Positions 39,293 through 48,812 of a DNA stretch of 64,000 nucleotides are shown piece after piece (the first letter of the stretch is position 1; each line of letters begins with the position of its first letter). The position numbers were made by a program, and so were the translations under genes. A model generated the notes under the pieces. It made no database searches. It was not told where the DNA came from and was given only the letters and a program-made list of their open reading frames with translations. Source of the DNA: Fodinibius salicampi (GTDB lineage: Bacteria; Bacteroidota; Rhodothermia; Balneolales; Balneolaceae); NCBI RefSeq assembly GCF_039545095.1, contig NZ_BAABRS010000002.1, positions 434,001 to 498,000 on the forward strand, in the 5' to 3' direction.

Positions 39293-40507
39293 ATGTCAAA
39301 TTGTGTTGTCCTGCTTGGATGGAGTCTCCCTGCCATTGAAAGCGTAGAGAAACTGGATAAACCTTATGTAGTTGTCAGTTTCCCCGATTTTGAAAATTAT
39401 GCCAACGAACATGATATTCCTTTTGTAAGCTGGGATTTTAATCACTGGGATGAAACCCAAAACTCCCTGCAGCTTGCTGAAAAGCTAAAAGCCTTTGATG
39501 CGGATTATGCGGTACCTCTTTTTGAGGAAACGGTGGAATGGGCCGGAGCATTAAATTCGATTTTCCGTGAAGATCCCAGGCTAATGAACCGGTCTTACCT
39601 GTTCCGAAATAAAGCTATGATGAAGCGGAAGGCACTATTAGCCGGTTTGCGGGTCGGTTTATTTGAAGAGGTATACAACACCTCGCAAATCCATCAGTTT
39701 ATGGACCGACTCAATGAAGCTAACCTACAGCTGGAGGGCGAAGAGGATGCATGGATACATCTGAAGCCTTTTGCCGCAGCCGGGACCGTAGGTCATAAAC
39801 TGCTGCGCTCCCGCAGTGATATACAGGATAAAGTTGTTGATAAGGATTTTCCCTGCTTGGTTGAGAGTCATCTACCTGGAAAGGAGTTTTCCTGTGAGGC
39901 TTTTATCCATGAAGGGGAGATTAAATTTTTGAATATTACTGAATATGTCCGTCTCGGATACTCCAATTTTGTACCGGCGGGTCCGGAATTGCAGGAAAAA
40001 CGTCCGGCAATCAAAAAGGCAATGCAAAAGCTGGTAGATTCTTTTGGTATAGAATACGGAATGATTCATCCGGAATGGTTTCTCACAGAAAACGATGAGT
40101 TGAGCTTTGGAGAGGTAGCCTGTCGCATACCGGGGGGACATATTCTGGAACTGGTGAGCAAATCATATGGATTTGATGCCATACAGGCTCTTGTTTTATG
40201 CAGCGATCCGGGTACAACTTCGGAGGAACTGGACGACTTTTTTCCTGATGATACTAAAACTGATGTCTATCACGGAAGCCTGATGGTGTATCCTAAACGA
40301 GGTCATATCACCAAGCTGGAATTTCCGAAAGAGCTGGAAGAAGACTCGTATTTTGAAGAGCATACGCTTTATCCGCCAAGTCCGCATAAAGTGAATGACC
40401 GCGAAGGATTTGGGAACCACTATGGCACTATTTTCTTTAAGGGAGAAGATCCGAAACGGATGCAGGAGTTACTTCGTCATTACCGAGAGGTTGACTTCTA
40501 TGTATAA
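39293..40507 (+). CDS. ATP-grasp domain enzyme, substrate unknown
   Basis: The 404-residue protein opens with a short Rossmann-like part (VVLLGWSLPAIESVEKLDKP) and then an ATP-grasp fold. The lid and ATP region is LMNRSYLFRNKAMMKRKAL, the central strand WIHLKPFAAAGTVGHKLL, the hinge FPCLVESHLPGKEFSCEAFI, and the metal-ligand region FGEVACRIPGG. ATP-grasp ligases join a carboxylate to an amine or thiol through an acyl phosphate, often making short peptides. It follows argJ by 200 bp, with a weak hairpin (39171-39198) between, and precedes the 659-aa Cys protein by 40 bp and alr. I cannot name a substrate. Confidence 0.8.
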   Translation: MSNCVVLLGWSLPAIESVEKLDKPYVVVSFPDFENYANEHDIPFVSWDFNHWDETQNSLQLAEKLKAFDADYAVPLFEETVEWAGALNSIFREDPRLMNRSYLFRNKAMMKRKALLAGLRVGLFEEVYNTSQIHQFMDRLNEANLQLEGEEDAWIHLKPFAAAGTVGHKLLRSRSDIQDKVVDKDFPCLVESHLPGKEFSCEAFIHEGEIKFLNITEYVRLGYSNFVPAGPELQEKRPAIKKAMQKLVDSFGIEYGMIHPEWFLTENDELSFGEVACRIPGGHILELVSKSYGFDAIQALVLCSDPGTTSEELDDFFPDDTKTDVYHGSLMVYPKRGHITKLEFPKELEEDSYFEEHTLYPPSPHKVNDREGFGNHYGTIFFKGEDPKRMQELLRHYREVDFYV

Positions 40508-40547
40508 GAAAATAATAGCAATACGAATTTAATTTTATCCCCATTTA

Positions 40548-42527
40548 ATGGAGATATCTGTTGACGCTCCTAAAAAGATTATTGCTCAATTTGATAAGGC
40601 ACTTAAAAATTTGAGTGAGGGGAAATCATTTGGTGTAGAACAGTATAAACCCCGGCTTATGAGTGCCGTCCATCGCCTGACGGAGAGCCCTGATGGTCTT
40701 CAGTTTCTATATAATCGTATTGAAGAGCTTTATGAAGCTCAGATCTTTCAGGGATCAGCTTGGGAAGATCCTCATTCATTAGTACCCACCCTGGTAGGGG
40801 GCACATTAAAATCAGGCGGCGAAGCAGCAGACTTTGAGATATTGAGTGAATTGCGCCTTCTCGCTATTGCCAAAGGCCGTATTGAGGATGAAAATATCAC
40901 TGCCGCTGAAGCCCGAACTTTTCTACAGAAAGTTTTGGCCAATAATTTGGAATTTCTTTTTCCGGAAAGTACGGAAGAAGCCCGCAAAACTTCAAAAGAA
41001 CAGTGGGCCAAGATCAGGCAATTGTTTGAGTTACTGGTAGAGGAAATTCCACTGGAAGGGATAAAGGAAAATCTTCTGGAAGAGGTAGAAATGATCTGTG
41101 CTCAGCGGCCGATTGTAACCGACCGCGTACAGCGTATTCTTCAGTTTGTTAAGGAAGAGCTTAGCCTTAATTCAGAATCGGCCACCGACCAAAGTCTTCG
41201 TGAATATGTGGATTGCCTGTACAGTCCCACACTTTATTTACGTAATAACCCGGAGTTATCTTTGGAAGCCTATGGGGAATATCTCGAACAGGCTGATCCT
41301 GAACAGCTTAAATCAGAATGCCTGCAACTGGGGCAGGCAATGAGTTCAACCGGTTTAACCACTCCGTGGAATAGTATTCTGCTTAACAAGGTGGTAAATC
41401 AACCGATACGAATCCATCAGGCGCTTGCTTTGAATCAATCCGGGAAGGCGGAACTGATGAAACATAAAGCATTTGTCAAAGAGCTGATTACCCGAGTTAT
41501 AACCCCGGCTACCCATAGCAGTATATATGGACTGGGTAAACTTTTAGAGAGAAATTTGTTGTCACACCAACCAGTTGAAACAGGGTTAAAACGCCTTTTA
41601 AATTTAAAGATGGACCCTTCGGTCAGGGAAAATATTCTTCAATCTACCCTTGCCCATAAGGCGGATAATCCAACACCGGAAGCACTGCTTACCGCAGATG
41701 CCCTGAGTGTGTTGGGACAACCGCTTGGCGTTGGCCAGGGATGGAATCCCACTTGTCAGTCGGCCCGTGGAATTAGTTTGTGGAGCAGTCACGCCCCAGG
41801 TAAGCTGCTGAATATGATTATTGCTGCCGCTACCGAGAATAATCTCTCTATGCGTTTCGAAGGAACCGAATTGAACTCATCTGAATTGCTCAAGGGGTTG
41901 GCTAAGGAGTTGGATTACCATCTGGATATGGTTTCTATTGTACTGGTACCCCATTTAGACCGCCTGTATAATGAAATGATGCGCCGCTGTGCACTCCGCC
42001 CTGAGGATGGCCATAAATGGGTAAATCCGGCAATGTACGGGCACTGGATTCCGAATGGGTTTATGTCGGCTTATAATGTTACGACTGATACTATTACGAA
42101 CTACGAGGAGTTCGTTCGAACCTTTTATGCTACACATCACCCATCCTATAACGGTGGTCACGATCTAGCCTATCCAAATCCTGTAGGTATCTTTATTACC
42201 TCATCAAGCGGTAAGCTTTTGGGATTTCATGCGGTTTCTATTCTTCGCGTCGCAGAACATGCGGGAGAGATGCGTGTTTATTTTCTCAATCCCAATAACG
42301 AAGGTCGGCAGACCTGGGGACCGGGACTCGAACCCACCGTGGCCGGAAAAGGTGAGCGCTATGGGGAGTCCTCACTTCCCTTTTACCAATTTGCTTCGCG
42401 GATATATGCTTTTCATTATTTAAAAGCTGATCTGGCTGATCCGCAGACCGTTCCGGATAAAAAAGTTTTGCAAATCATTGAAATGGCACGCAACAGTTGG
42501 GGCAAGTCTTATACGTGGTCTGATTAA
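40548..42527 (+). CDS. Uncharacterised protein with a papain-like Cys-His-Asn pattern
   Basis: The 659-residue protein has a helical N-terminal two-thirds (to about 380) without recognised domains. Then comes GWNPTCQSARGISLWSSHAP with Cys403 in a nucleophile-like setting, followed by DLAYPNPVGIFITSSSGK, LGFHAVSILRV (His561) and VYFLNPNNEGRQTW (Asn near 582). Cys, then HAxxI, then N/D-P-N-x-G is the order seen in papain-like peptidases and transglutaminases. There is no signal peptide, so it should act in the cytoplasm. It lies between the ATP-grasp gene and alr (24 bp gap), suggesting a joint pathway. Function is unknown; the catalytic assignment is inference. Confidence 0.7.
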   Translation: MEISVDAPKKIIAQFDKALKNLSEGKSFGVEQYKPRLMSAVHRLTESPDGLQFLYNRIEELYEAQIFQGSAWEDPHSLVPTLVGGTLKSGGEAADFEILSELRLLAIAKGRIEDENITAAEARTFLQKVLANNLEFLFPESTEEARKTSKEQWAKIRQLFELLVEEIPLEGIKENLLEEVEMICAQRPIVTDRVQRILQFVKEELSLNSESATDQSLREYVDCLYSPTLYLRNNPELSLEAYGEYLEQADPEQLKSECLQLGQAMSSTGLTTPWNSILLNKVVNQPIRIHQALALNQSGKAELMKHKAFVKELITRVITPATHSSIYGLGKLLERNLLSHQPVETGLKRLLNLKMDPSVRENILQSTLAHKADNPTPEALLTADALSVLGQPLGVGQGWNPTCQSARGISLWSSHAPGKLLNMIIAAATENNLSMRFEGTELNSSELLKGLAKELDYHLDMVSIVLVPHLDRLYNEMMRRCALRPEDGHKWVNPAMYGHWIPNGFMSAYNVTTDTITNYEEFVRTFYATHHPSYNGGHDLAYPNPVGIFITSSSGKLLGFHAVSILRVAEHAGEMRVYFLNPNNEGRQTWGPGLEPTVAGKGERYGESSLPFYQFASRIYAFHYLKADLADPQTVPDKKVLQIIEMARNSWGKSYTWSD

Positions 42528-42551
42528 CCAGTTTAAAGAAATTCATCTGAT

Positions 42552-43709
42552 ATGCAACGTCATTCATCCCGAATTGAACTAAGTCAGTCGGCGCTGCAAA
42601 ACAACCTTGATTTTATCCGCAGGAAAGCCGGTAATGATACGGTTATATCTTCCGTTGTAAAGGCCAATGCATATGGGCACGGTATACAAGAAATTGTTCC
42701 TATGGCTGAAAAGTGTGGTATCCGCCATTTTGCGGTAGCATCAAGCTATGAAGCGGAAGAAGTGATTGACGCCCGGACTACCGATGCAGATATCATGATC
42801 ATGGGGATATTGTATCCTGAGGACCTTCCCTGGGTAATTGAGCAACAGATTGAGTTTTTTGTCTATGATTACAATCGATTAAAACGTGTGATAGAAGTAG
42901 CTGAAAAGATAGATGAAAAAGCCCATATTCATCTGGAGTTGGAAACAGGTGGCAATCGTACCGGTCTGAAAGAAGATCAGTTGGATGCGGTTATCAAACA
43001 GATTAAAAAGCATTCAGACCAACTTATACTGGAAGGAGTTTGCACCCATTACGCAGGTATAGAGTCGCTTTCTAATCAATCTCGTATTCAACAGCAGCTA
43101 AAAAAGTTTGGGGGAATGGTCGATTATATCCAATCATCAGGTATTAATCCAAGGCTGCAGCATACGGCTTGTTCGGCGGCAGCGCTTGCTTTTCCGGAGA
43201 CGGTTATGGATTTAGTTAGGATTGGTACTGCACAGTACGGGCTGTGGCCAAGTCCGGATATTTATAATCTGCATTTGTTGGAGGAAAACAAGGTATCGGA
43301 TAATCCTTTACAACAAGTACTAAGCTGGAAAACTGATATTATGCATCTCAAGGAAGTACCAAAGGGTGATTTTATTGGTTATGGTACTTCCTACTGTGCA
43401 TCCCGTGACATGCAAATAGCGGTGATTCCAGTGGGATATGGAAATGGTTATGCACGTAGCCTTTCGAATCGAGGACATGTACTCATCAGGGGAGAACGTG
43501 CTCCTATTGTGGGATCTGTAAATATGAATGTTTTCATGGTAGATGTGACGGATATCGAAAATGTCCAGATCCGTGATGAAGTAGTAATGATTGGAAGCCA
43601 GGAAAAAAATGCCATTACTATTAAATCCTTTACTGAAGTAAGTGATGCTATAAATAACGAATTTATAAGTCGCTTGCCTGCAGCCATAAATCGGAAGGTA
43701 GTATCATGA
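42552..43709 (+). CDS. alr: Alanine racemase
   Basis: The 385-residue fold-III PLP enzyme interconverts L- and D-alanine. SSVVKANAYGHG near residue 35 holds the PLP lysine. Further motifs are ELETGGNRTGL, GVCTHYAGIES, TACSAAALAFPE, RIGTAQYGLWPSP, GYGTSYCASRDMQIAVIPVGY with the catalytic tyrosine region, and VNMNVFMVDVTDI. It is canonical in length. Its place directly after the ATP-grasp and Cys-protein genes rather than with wall genes raises the possibility that it acts on another amino acid or feeds D-alanine to that pair. Confidence 0.93.
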   Translation: MQRHSSRIELSQSALQNNLDFIRRKAGNDTVISSVVKANAYGHGIQEIVPMAEKCGIRHFAVASSYEAEEVIDARTTDADIMIMGILYPEDLPWVIEQQIEFFVYDYNRLKRVIEVAEKIDEKAHIHLELETGGNRTGLKEDQLDAVIKQIKKHSDQLILEGVCTHYAGIESLSNQSRIQQQLKKFGGMVDYIQSSGINPRLQHTACSAAALAFPETVMDLVRIGTAQYGLWPSPDIYNLHLLEENKVSDNPLQQVLSWKTDIMHLKEVPKGDFIGYGTSYCASRDMQIAVIPVGYGNGYARSLSNRGHVLIRGERAPIVGSVNMNVFMVDVTDIENVQIRDEVVMIGSQEKNAITIKSFTEVSDAINNEFISRLPAAINRKVVS

Positions 43710-44117
43710 TACAGAGATGTATCTTAAAACTTTATTAGTGAAAGATGTTGACCTGTCAGCAAATTTTTTGGTTAAATTCGGATTGGTCTTGGCCCTTGCC
43801 GTCGTTACGGTAATTGACTTCAAAGCCTTTCAGGGTAGCATTTGAATTATTCGGTAGTAAAATTAGGTATTGATAGATGTTAATATGATAGGCAATATAT
43901 TAACGAGTAGATAGATGAGAGGAGGTCTACAGGGATGATCATTCTTCTAATAAATAGTACAGTAGTTTGAATTTGTAGGGAAGTATAATTTGGGGTTTCG
44001 TAAAGAATGTCCGTAGATAATATTGTCTCATCCCGTATAATATTCATGTAGAAGTTAATAAATGTTGGCTGGAATGGGGATACTAACTTGCCACCGAATA
44101 TAATATAATATCATAAA
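43710..44117. other. Intergenic stretch of about 400 bp
   Basis: No ORF of convincing composition, tRNA or strong terminator is seen between alr and the patatin-like gene. A TTGCCACC motif occurs twice, at 44088 and overlapping the patatin start at 44118. Confidence 0.5.
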
Positions 44118-45824
44118 TTGCCACCAGAGCAAGAAAATAGAACTTTTGAAATCGGTTTAGTTATGGCCGGTGCCGTTTCGGCAGGAGCCTATACTGCAGG
44201 TGTGATAGACTTTTTGCTTCAGGCATTGGAGGAGTGGCAAAAAGCAAAGGATGCTGGAGAAGGTAGTGCCCCGATTCATGACGTTAAAATAAAAGTTATT
44301 TCGGGTGCTTCTGCCGGGGGAATGACGGGGGCCATATTTACGGCGATGATGAATGAAGAATTTTCACACATCACTTCCCTTCCCGGTAAAGAACCCACCC
44401 GTGATGAAATAAACAGAAATAAATTATACAAATCCTGGGTTGATGATATTGATATTAGAGACCTGCTTGAGAATAGCGATTTAAAAGAAAGAAACAGTAG
44501 TGTAAAATCCCTGCTGGACTCATCCGTACTAGATGAAATAGCTGAATCAGCCGTCAGTTTCTCACCTACTCAAGAATGGAAACCTTACATATCGAAGCCC
44601 TTCCATCTGTATCTTACTCTCACGAATCTTCAGGGAGTCCCATATGATATTCAGTTTCAGGGGAATACTGGAAGAGGACATTCCATTTCTCAGCATACCG
44701 ACTTTCTGCATTTTGTACTCAGTCAGAATAACCCGGAGTTAAAAGAAGCCGAGTGGTTGGATCCGGGTAACAGTAACACCAAAAATTGGCACCTGCTAAA
44801 ACGTACGGCTCTTGCCACTGGGGCATTCCCGGGTGGGTTAGCGCCCCGACAATTGCAAAGGAATTTTGATCATTATGAGTTTAGATCTTGGCCCGTCCCC
44901 CAGCGCCCAAAAGAATCGGACGGGGCTGCGGAATGCGTCAGGATGGTAAATATAAAACCAGCATGGCCTGCCGATCATACTGATCGGTTTAATTTCTTAT
45001 CGGTTGATGGAGGCGTCATGGATAATGAGCCGATGGAACTGGCACGCCGGACTCTGGCGGGTAAGCAGGGCTTCAATCCCAGGAAACCCGAAAGTGCAGA
45101 ACGTGCAGTAATTATGATCGATCCTTTTCCTAGTGAAAAGAAGACAGAGATGAAATCACAGGAAGAGCTGGAGAATTATGACATCGTTAGTATTTTTACT
45201 GAATTGTTTGGCAGCCTGATGTCACAGGCACGCTTTAAACCGGACGAGTTGATGCTTGCCAATTCAGATAGCATCTATAGTCGCTACTTGGTAGCTCCTA
45301 CCCGCAGAAATCCTGATGGGACAAAGGCTAACTATCCTATTGCTTCTGGATTTTTGAATGGTTTCGGGGGCTTTTTCTCCAAAAAGTTTAGGATGCATGA
45401 TTTTCAACTTGGCCGACGAAATTGTCAACAGTTTCTTCGGAATTATCTTTCAATACCGGTAGATAAAGCACGTCAAAATCCTGTATTTGCCGATTATACG
45501 GAGGCTGATTTTGAGCGCTTTTCTTTTCAAAAAGATGGGACTGATATTATCCCTTTGATTCCTCTGATGGGTTCTGCTAAAGAAGAAGTTTTTCCGCTTG
45601 GGTGGAATACTCTAAAGTTGGGTAGCCGGGAACTCGAGGAACTGAAGAGCTTGATAAGCAATCGGACGAAAGTGGTGATCAACCGGTTAATAGAACAATA
45701 TGTTGATGATGGTTTTACACGGTGGCTGGCAAAAAGAATTGCAGGCCTAAAAAGGGGCAAAATAGTAGATGCTATCATGGAAAAAATAAACACCGACCTC
45801 GAAGAATTTGACCTTAAATCCTGA
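44118..45824 (+). CDS. Patatin-like phospholipase
   Basis: The 568-residue protein has a patatin-type Ser-Asp lipase domain. The oxyanion loop is in VMAGAVSAGAYTAGVID, the nucleophile elbow is GASAGG (Ser65) and the catalytic Asp is in SVDGGVMDNEP (near 297). Length and the inserted regions resemble the large patatin/DUF3376 type. There is no signal peptide. The only available start is TTG at 44118: a stop lies four codons upstream and the next ATG would remove the first beta strand. It begins a tight plus-strand group with a lipoprotein, a small helical protein and an amidase. Confidence 0.85.
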   Translation: MPPEQENRTFEIGLVMAGAVSAGAYTAGVIDFLLQALEEWQKAKDAGEGSAPIHDVKIKVISGASAGGMTGAIFTAMMNEEFSHITSLPGKEPTRDEINRNKLYKSWVDDIDIRDLLENSDLKERNSSVKSLLDSSVLDEIAESAVSFSPTQEWKPYISKPFHLYLTLTNLQGVPYDIQFQGNTGRGHSISQHTDFLHFVLSQNNPELKEAEWLDPGNSNTKNWHLLKRTALATGAFPGGLAPRQLQRNFDHYEFRSWPVPQRPKESDGAAECVRMVNIKPAWPADHTDRFNFLSVDGGVMDNEPMELARRTLAGKQGFNPRKPESAERAVIMIDPFPSEKKTEMKSQEELENYDIVSIFTELFGSLMSQARFKPDELMLANSDSIYSRYLVAPTRRNPDGTKANYPIASGFLNGFGGFFSKKFRMHDFQLGRRNCQQFLRNYLSIPVDKARQNPVFADYTEADFERFSFQKDGTDIIPLIPLMGSAKEEVFPLGWNTLKLGSRELEELKSLISNRTKVVINRLIEQYVDDGFTRWLAKRIAGLKRGKIVDAIMEKINTDLEEFDLKS

Positions 45825-45834
45825 TTTTGTACTC

Positions 45835-46266
45835 ATGAATTCTAAAAGTTATAGAACCAATGCGTTGTATTGCCTTATCCTTTCTTTGTTTATAACAGGC
45901 TGCCAAAATATGCAGGCACTGTATAGTGAGCAAGCTTATCAACAAGCGGTAACATTGAAGGTTGAATCATTGAACTTAATGGACAAGGCAACAGAATCTT
46001 ATGACAACCATCAAGAGGAGGTAGAGGCATTAAGGATAGAGCTACAAAAAGCATACGAATATGCAAAAGGGCGTCCCCAAAATACGGAAAGCACCCAGCA
46101 ATGGGGGATTATGATTGATCCTGAAGGTTCACTTTTGGGAGGATTCCTTCGGATATGGGAAGAAAAAGGAGAAGTTTCTTCAACATTGATAGAGCAATCA
46201 AAGGGAAATATCGAAGAGGGATTTGATATTATTATGGAATTGGAAAGTGGTAAAAGAGAACAATAA
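45835..46266 (+). CDS. Small lipoprotein of unknown function
   Basis: The 143-residue product starts MNSKSYRTNALYCLILSLFI and has a lipobox ITGC with the cysteine near residue 23, followed by a mainly helical, Glu-rich domain. It starts 10 bp after the patatin-like gene and 11 bp before the next gene, so the three are almost certainly one operon. An in-frame TTG nine codons earlier is less likely because it would overlap the patatin stop. I do not recognise a family. Confidence 0.75.
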   Translation: MNSKSYRTNALYCLILSLFITGCQNMQALYSEQAYQQAVTLKVESLNLMDKATESYDNHQEEVEALRIELQKAYEYAKGRPQNTESTQQWGIMIDPEGSLLGGFLRIWEEKGEVSSTLIEQSKGNIEEGFDIIMELESGKREQ

Positions 46267-46277
46267 AAAGAAATGAT

Positions 46278-46604
46278 ATGCCCGACTTTAATGACTTTAT
46301 CGACCAATTAAAAAATGAGCTTGTAAATCGTGCCAGCAAGTTAGGTGATGAGGTTAAAGACGAATTTATAAAGGATGGGAGAACGTTTGCCGAAGAAGCC
46401 GAAGATGATCTTAAACGTTGGACTAAACTTATGGCGGAGGGGAAGCTCACAAAAGAGGACCTTAAATTTCTGGTAAATGGGAAAAAGGATCTTGCAAAAA
46501 TGGAAGCCTTAAAACACAAAGGAATTGCGAAAGCACAGCTGGATCAATATAAAAGTTCTATTGTAGATTCAGTGATAACCTCGGCCTCTGAAATGTTTGG
46601 ATGA
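46278..46604 (+). CDS. Small charged helical protein of unknown function
   Basis: The 108-residue product (MPDFNDFIDQLKNELVNRAS) is rich in Lys, Glu and Asp with amphipathic helices, lacks cysteine and has no signal peptide. ATG at 46278 follows an AAAGAAATGAT-type leader, 11 bp after the lipoprotein. It may bind one of its neighbours. No family is recognised. Confidence 0.7.
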   Translation: MPDFNDFIDQLKNELVNRASKLGDEVKDEFIKDGRTFAEEAEDDLKRWTKLMAEGKLTKEDLKFLVNGKKDLAKMEALKHKGIAKAQLDQYKSSIVDSVITSASEMFG

Positions 46605-46743
46605 AATCTTTTAGCTGTTCAATATAGAAACGTAAAAATTTTGTCGAATGGTCTCGACTTACCAAAATTAATTCTGGATGTAGCCAAGTAATTAAAATCA
46701 AGTGGTGACAAACAAAAAACTAAATTAGAAAATAGCTTGAGTT

Positions 46744-47571
46744 ATGAAGACACAAAATGGAAAGCTAGACGAAGAAACTGCAGATTTTGTTGAATCCCCC
46801 AATCATAGTGGAAAATTCTCCAAAGACTTACCGGATACAATTGTAATCCACTATACAGCAGGGAGTTCGGGAGAATCATCTATTCGAACTCTCACTAATC
46901 CGAATGTTAGGGCATCGGCTCACCTGGTGATCAGCCGCGATGGTTCCATAACTCAGCTAGTTTCCTTTGATACCATTGCCTGGCATGCTGGGAAAAGTGC
47001 TTGGGGAGATCGGCAGGGATTGAATAAATATTCTATTGGCATTGAACTGGATAACGCTGGTCGACTTACGAAAAGTGGTGATCAGTATATTTCTTGGTTT
47101 GGCCGCGCATATCCTGAAGACCAGACGATTGAGGCTGTTCATAGAAATGAAGAAGATCCCAGTTTCTGGCATCGCTTTACAGAAGAACAGATTACAAAAA
47201 CATACGAGATTTGTGAGCTGCTGATTAATGCCTATGATATTAAAACGATCTTGGGCCATGAAGAGATATCACCGGGCCGGAAGATAGATCCCGGGCCCGC
47301 GTTTCCACTTGATAAAATGCGGGATAAACTACTGCATGCCGACCGAAGTGAGCAAGAAGAGGAGGAAACAGAAGGTTTTGACAATCCCGGAGTTGTAACC
47401 GCATCATTGCTAAACATACGTTCGGGTCCTTCTGCGGAGAATCAAAAAATTTCCAATCCCCTTCAAAAAGGTACGCCTGTAAATATTGTAGATGAGTCTA
47501 ACAGGTGGTACCAGGTAGAAGTAAAACTTAAAGGATGGGTGGCTAAATCTTTCATTAAAAAAAATATTTAA
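46744..47571 (+). CDS. N-acetylmuramoyl-L-alanine amidase (amidase_2) with SH3 domain
   Basis: The 275-residue protein has an amidase_2/PGRP-type zinc domain. The zinc ligands are likely His36 in VIHYTAGSSG, the His of LGHEEISPG, and Asp in RKIDPGPAFP; YSIGIELDN is on the catalytic strand. After a Glu-rich linker (about 200-213), a bacterial SH3 domain follows (ASLLNIRSGPSAENQKISNP, WYQVEVKLKGWVAKSFIKKN). It should cleave the MurNAc-L-Ala bond. No signal peptide is seen, which is odd for a wall hydrolase and resembles phage endolysins or effectors. It lies 139 bp after the small helical protein. Confidence 0.9.
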   Translation: MKTQNGKLDEETADFVESPNHSGKFSKDLPDTIVIHYTAGSSGESSIRTLTNPNVRASAHLVISRDGSITQLVSFDTIAWHAGKSAWGDRQGLNKYSIGIELDNAGRLTKSGDQYISWFGRAYPEDQTIEAVHRNEEDPSFWHRFTEEQITKTYEICELLINAYDIKTILGHEEISPGRKIDPGPAFPLDKMRDKLLHADRSEQEEEETEGFDNPGVVTASLLNIRSGPSAENQKISNPLQKGTPVNIVDESNRWYQVEVKLKGWVAKSFIKKNI

Positions 47572-47709
47572 GCAGATGGCCCTAGATAATTCTTAATTTA
47601 AAATAGTTTTACCGTTGAAGCTGCTAGTCCAAAACAAGTGGTCCTTAATACTATGTTGGGGGAATAGGACTAGATAAATTATGAGGAAAGAAACATTCCT
47701 CACAAAGTA

Positions 47710-47769
47710 TTAGGAAATCCCTAAATAGATTAGAAGTCTCCTAAGTACGTTAGAAAGCTCCCATCTGCC
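47710..47769 (+). repeat. Three imperfect 20-bp tandem units
   Basis: Units starting at 47710, 47730 and 47750 each begin TTAG(G/A)A and keep a central TCC/TCCC, for example TTAGAAGTCTCCTAAGTACG. The period is 20 bp, about two helical turns. They lie in the gap downstream of the amidase. Confidence 0.4.
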
Positions 47770-47854
47770 TGTATTTGATTGCGAAATATTACATAATGTC
47801 TCAGGGCATCAAGGTAGAGTTCATTTAAAAGAAAATAATATTGGGGTAGCAATT

Positions 47855-48040
47855 ATGGAAGATATAGGAGAAAATAAAGTAGTAACGTATAACAAAGAAT
47901 ACGATAATCCGATATCAGGATGTAATCTCCGTCTTAGGTATATGATCGAGGACTTTGATGAATTGATCAACGCAGGTCATGATAATAATACGCAGACATA
48001 TACAACAGTTATGGAACGAGAGATTAAAATAGCATCCTGA
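47855..48040 (+). CDS. Possible small protein (61 aa), uncertain
   Basis: A 61-residue frame starting MEDIGENKVVTYNKEYDNPI with a hydrophilic composition. It has no domain, no strong ribosome site and sits in the 640-bp gap between the amidase and a secreted protein. It could be a remnant of a longer gene or a spurious frame. Confidence 0.3.
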   Translation: MEDIGENKVVTYNKEYDNPISGCNLRLRYMIEDFDELINAGHDNNTQTYTTVMEREIKIAS

Positions 48041-48215
48041 TTTTAGCTTTAGAAAGTTCTGATATCATAATAACAGATTTATTCCTAAAGGGTGATTACT
48101 AAATAGCTTTTAATTAGGATATTGATTTACTTGTAAATATATATTTACATATTGCTGTCATCTCCAGCGTCCTACCTCGAAAATACAACATATATAATAA
48201 TGTGGAGATATAGCT

Positions 48216-48812
48216 ATGAAAAAAAGAATCACTTTACTGTTTGGAATCATACTTTTTGTTGGTTCCGTTTATGCTCAGTCGCCTACCGGGGATAGCAGCG
48301 ATAAACAAGCCAAGATCAATAGCGCTATGAGTGCTGCTCCATACGCTATTGCAAAGAATGCAACCATTAGAGACTGGCCCGCAAGTGAAGGTGAAGAAAT
48401 GGCCTTGCTCCGTGAAGGTACTAATGAGTATACGTGTCTGCCCGATATGCCTGGTACACCCGGTAATGATCCTATGTGTTTGGATGAGCCCTGGTTAACA
48501 TGGGCGGACGCCTGGATGAATCAGAAAGAAGTAAATATATCAAAAATGGGATTCGGTTATATGCTGCAGGGTGGCACCCCGGAAAGCAATACTGATCCAT
48601 ACGCTGAAGGGCCAACTGATGACAATGAGTGGATAACTGATGCCGTCCCCCATTTGATGATTATTGTGCCCAATAATAGCATGCTTGAAGGGCTACCGGT
48701 AACCCCTGAGTCAGGCGGGCCATGGGTGATGTGGCGAAATACCCCTTACGTGCATGTTATGGCACCTATGCCTAAATATAATCCTTCAGATGTGCAGGAG
48801 GACAGTGACTAG
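48216..48812 (+). CDS. Secreted protein of unknown function
   Basis: The 198-residue product has a signal peptide (MKKRITLLFGIILFVGSVYA, cut before QSPTG). The mature part is acidic and rich in Trp, Pro and Met, with a cysteine pair (CLPDMPGTPGNDPMC) and repeated Trp-containing stretches (WLTWADAWM, GPWVMWRNTPYVHVMAP). The regular codon use and good signal peptide make it a real gene. An AGCT-rich purine leader (GGAGATATAGCT) precedes ATG. No family is recognised; it probably acts in the periplasm. Confidence 0.75.
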   Translation: MKKRITLLFGIILFVGSVYAQSPTGDSSDKQAKINSAMSAAPYAIAKNATIRDWPASEGEEMALLREGTNEYTCLPDMPGTPGNDPMCLDEPWLTWADAWMNQKEVNISKMGFGYMLQGGTPESNTDPYAEGPTDDNEWITDAVPHLMIIVPNNSMLEGLPVTPESGGPWVMWRNTPYVHVMAPMPKYNPSDVQEDSD

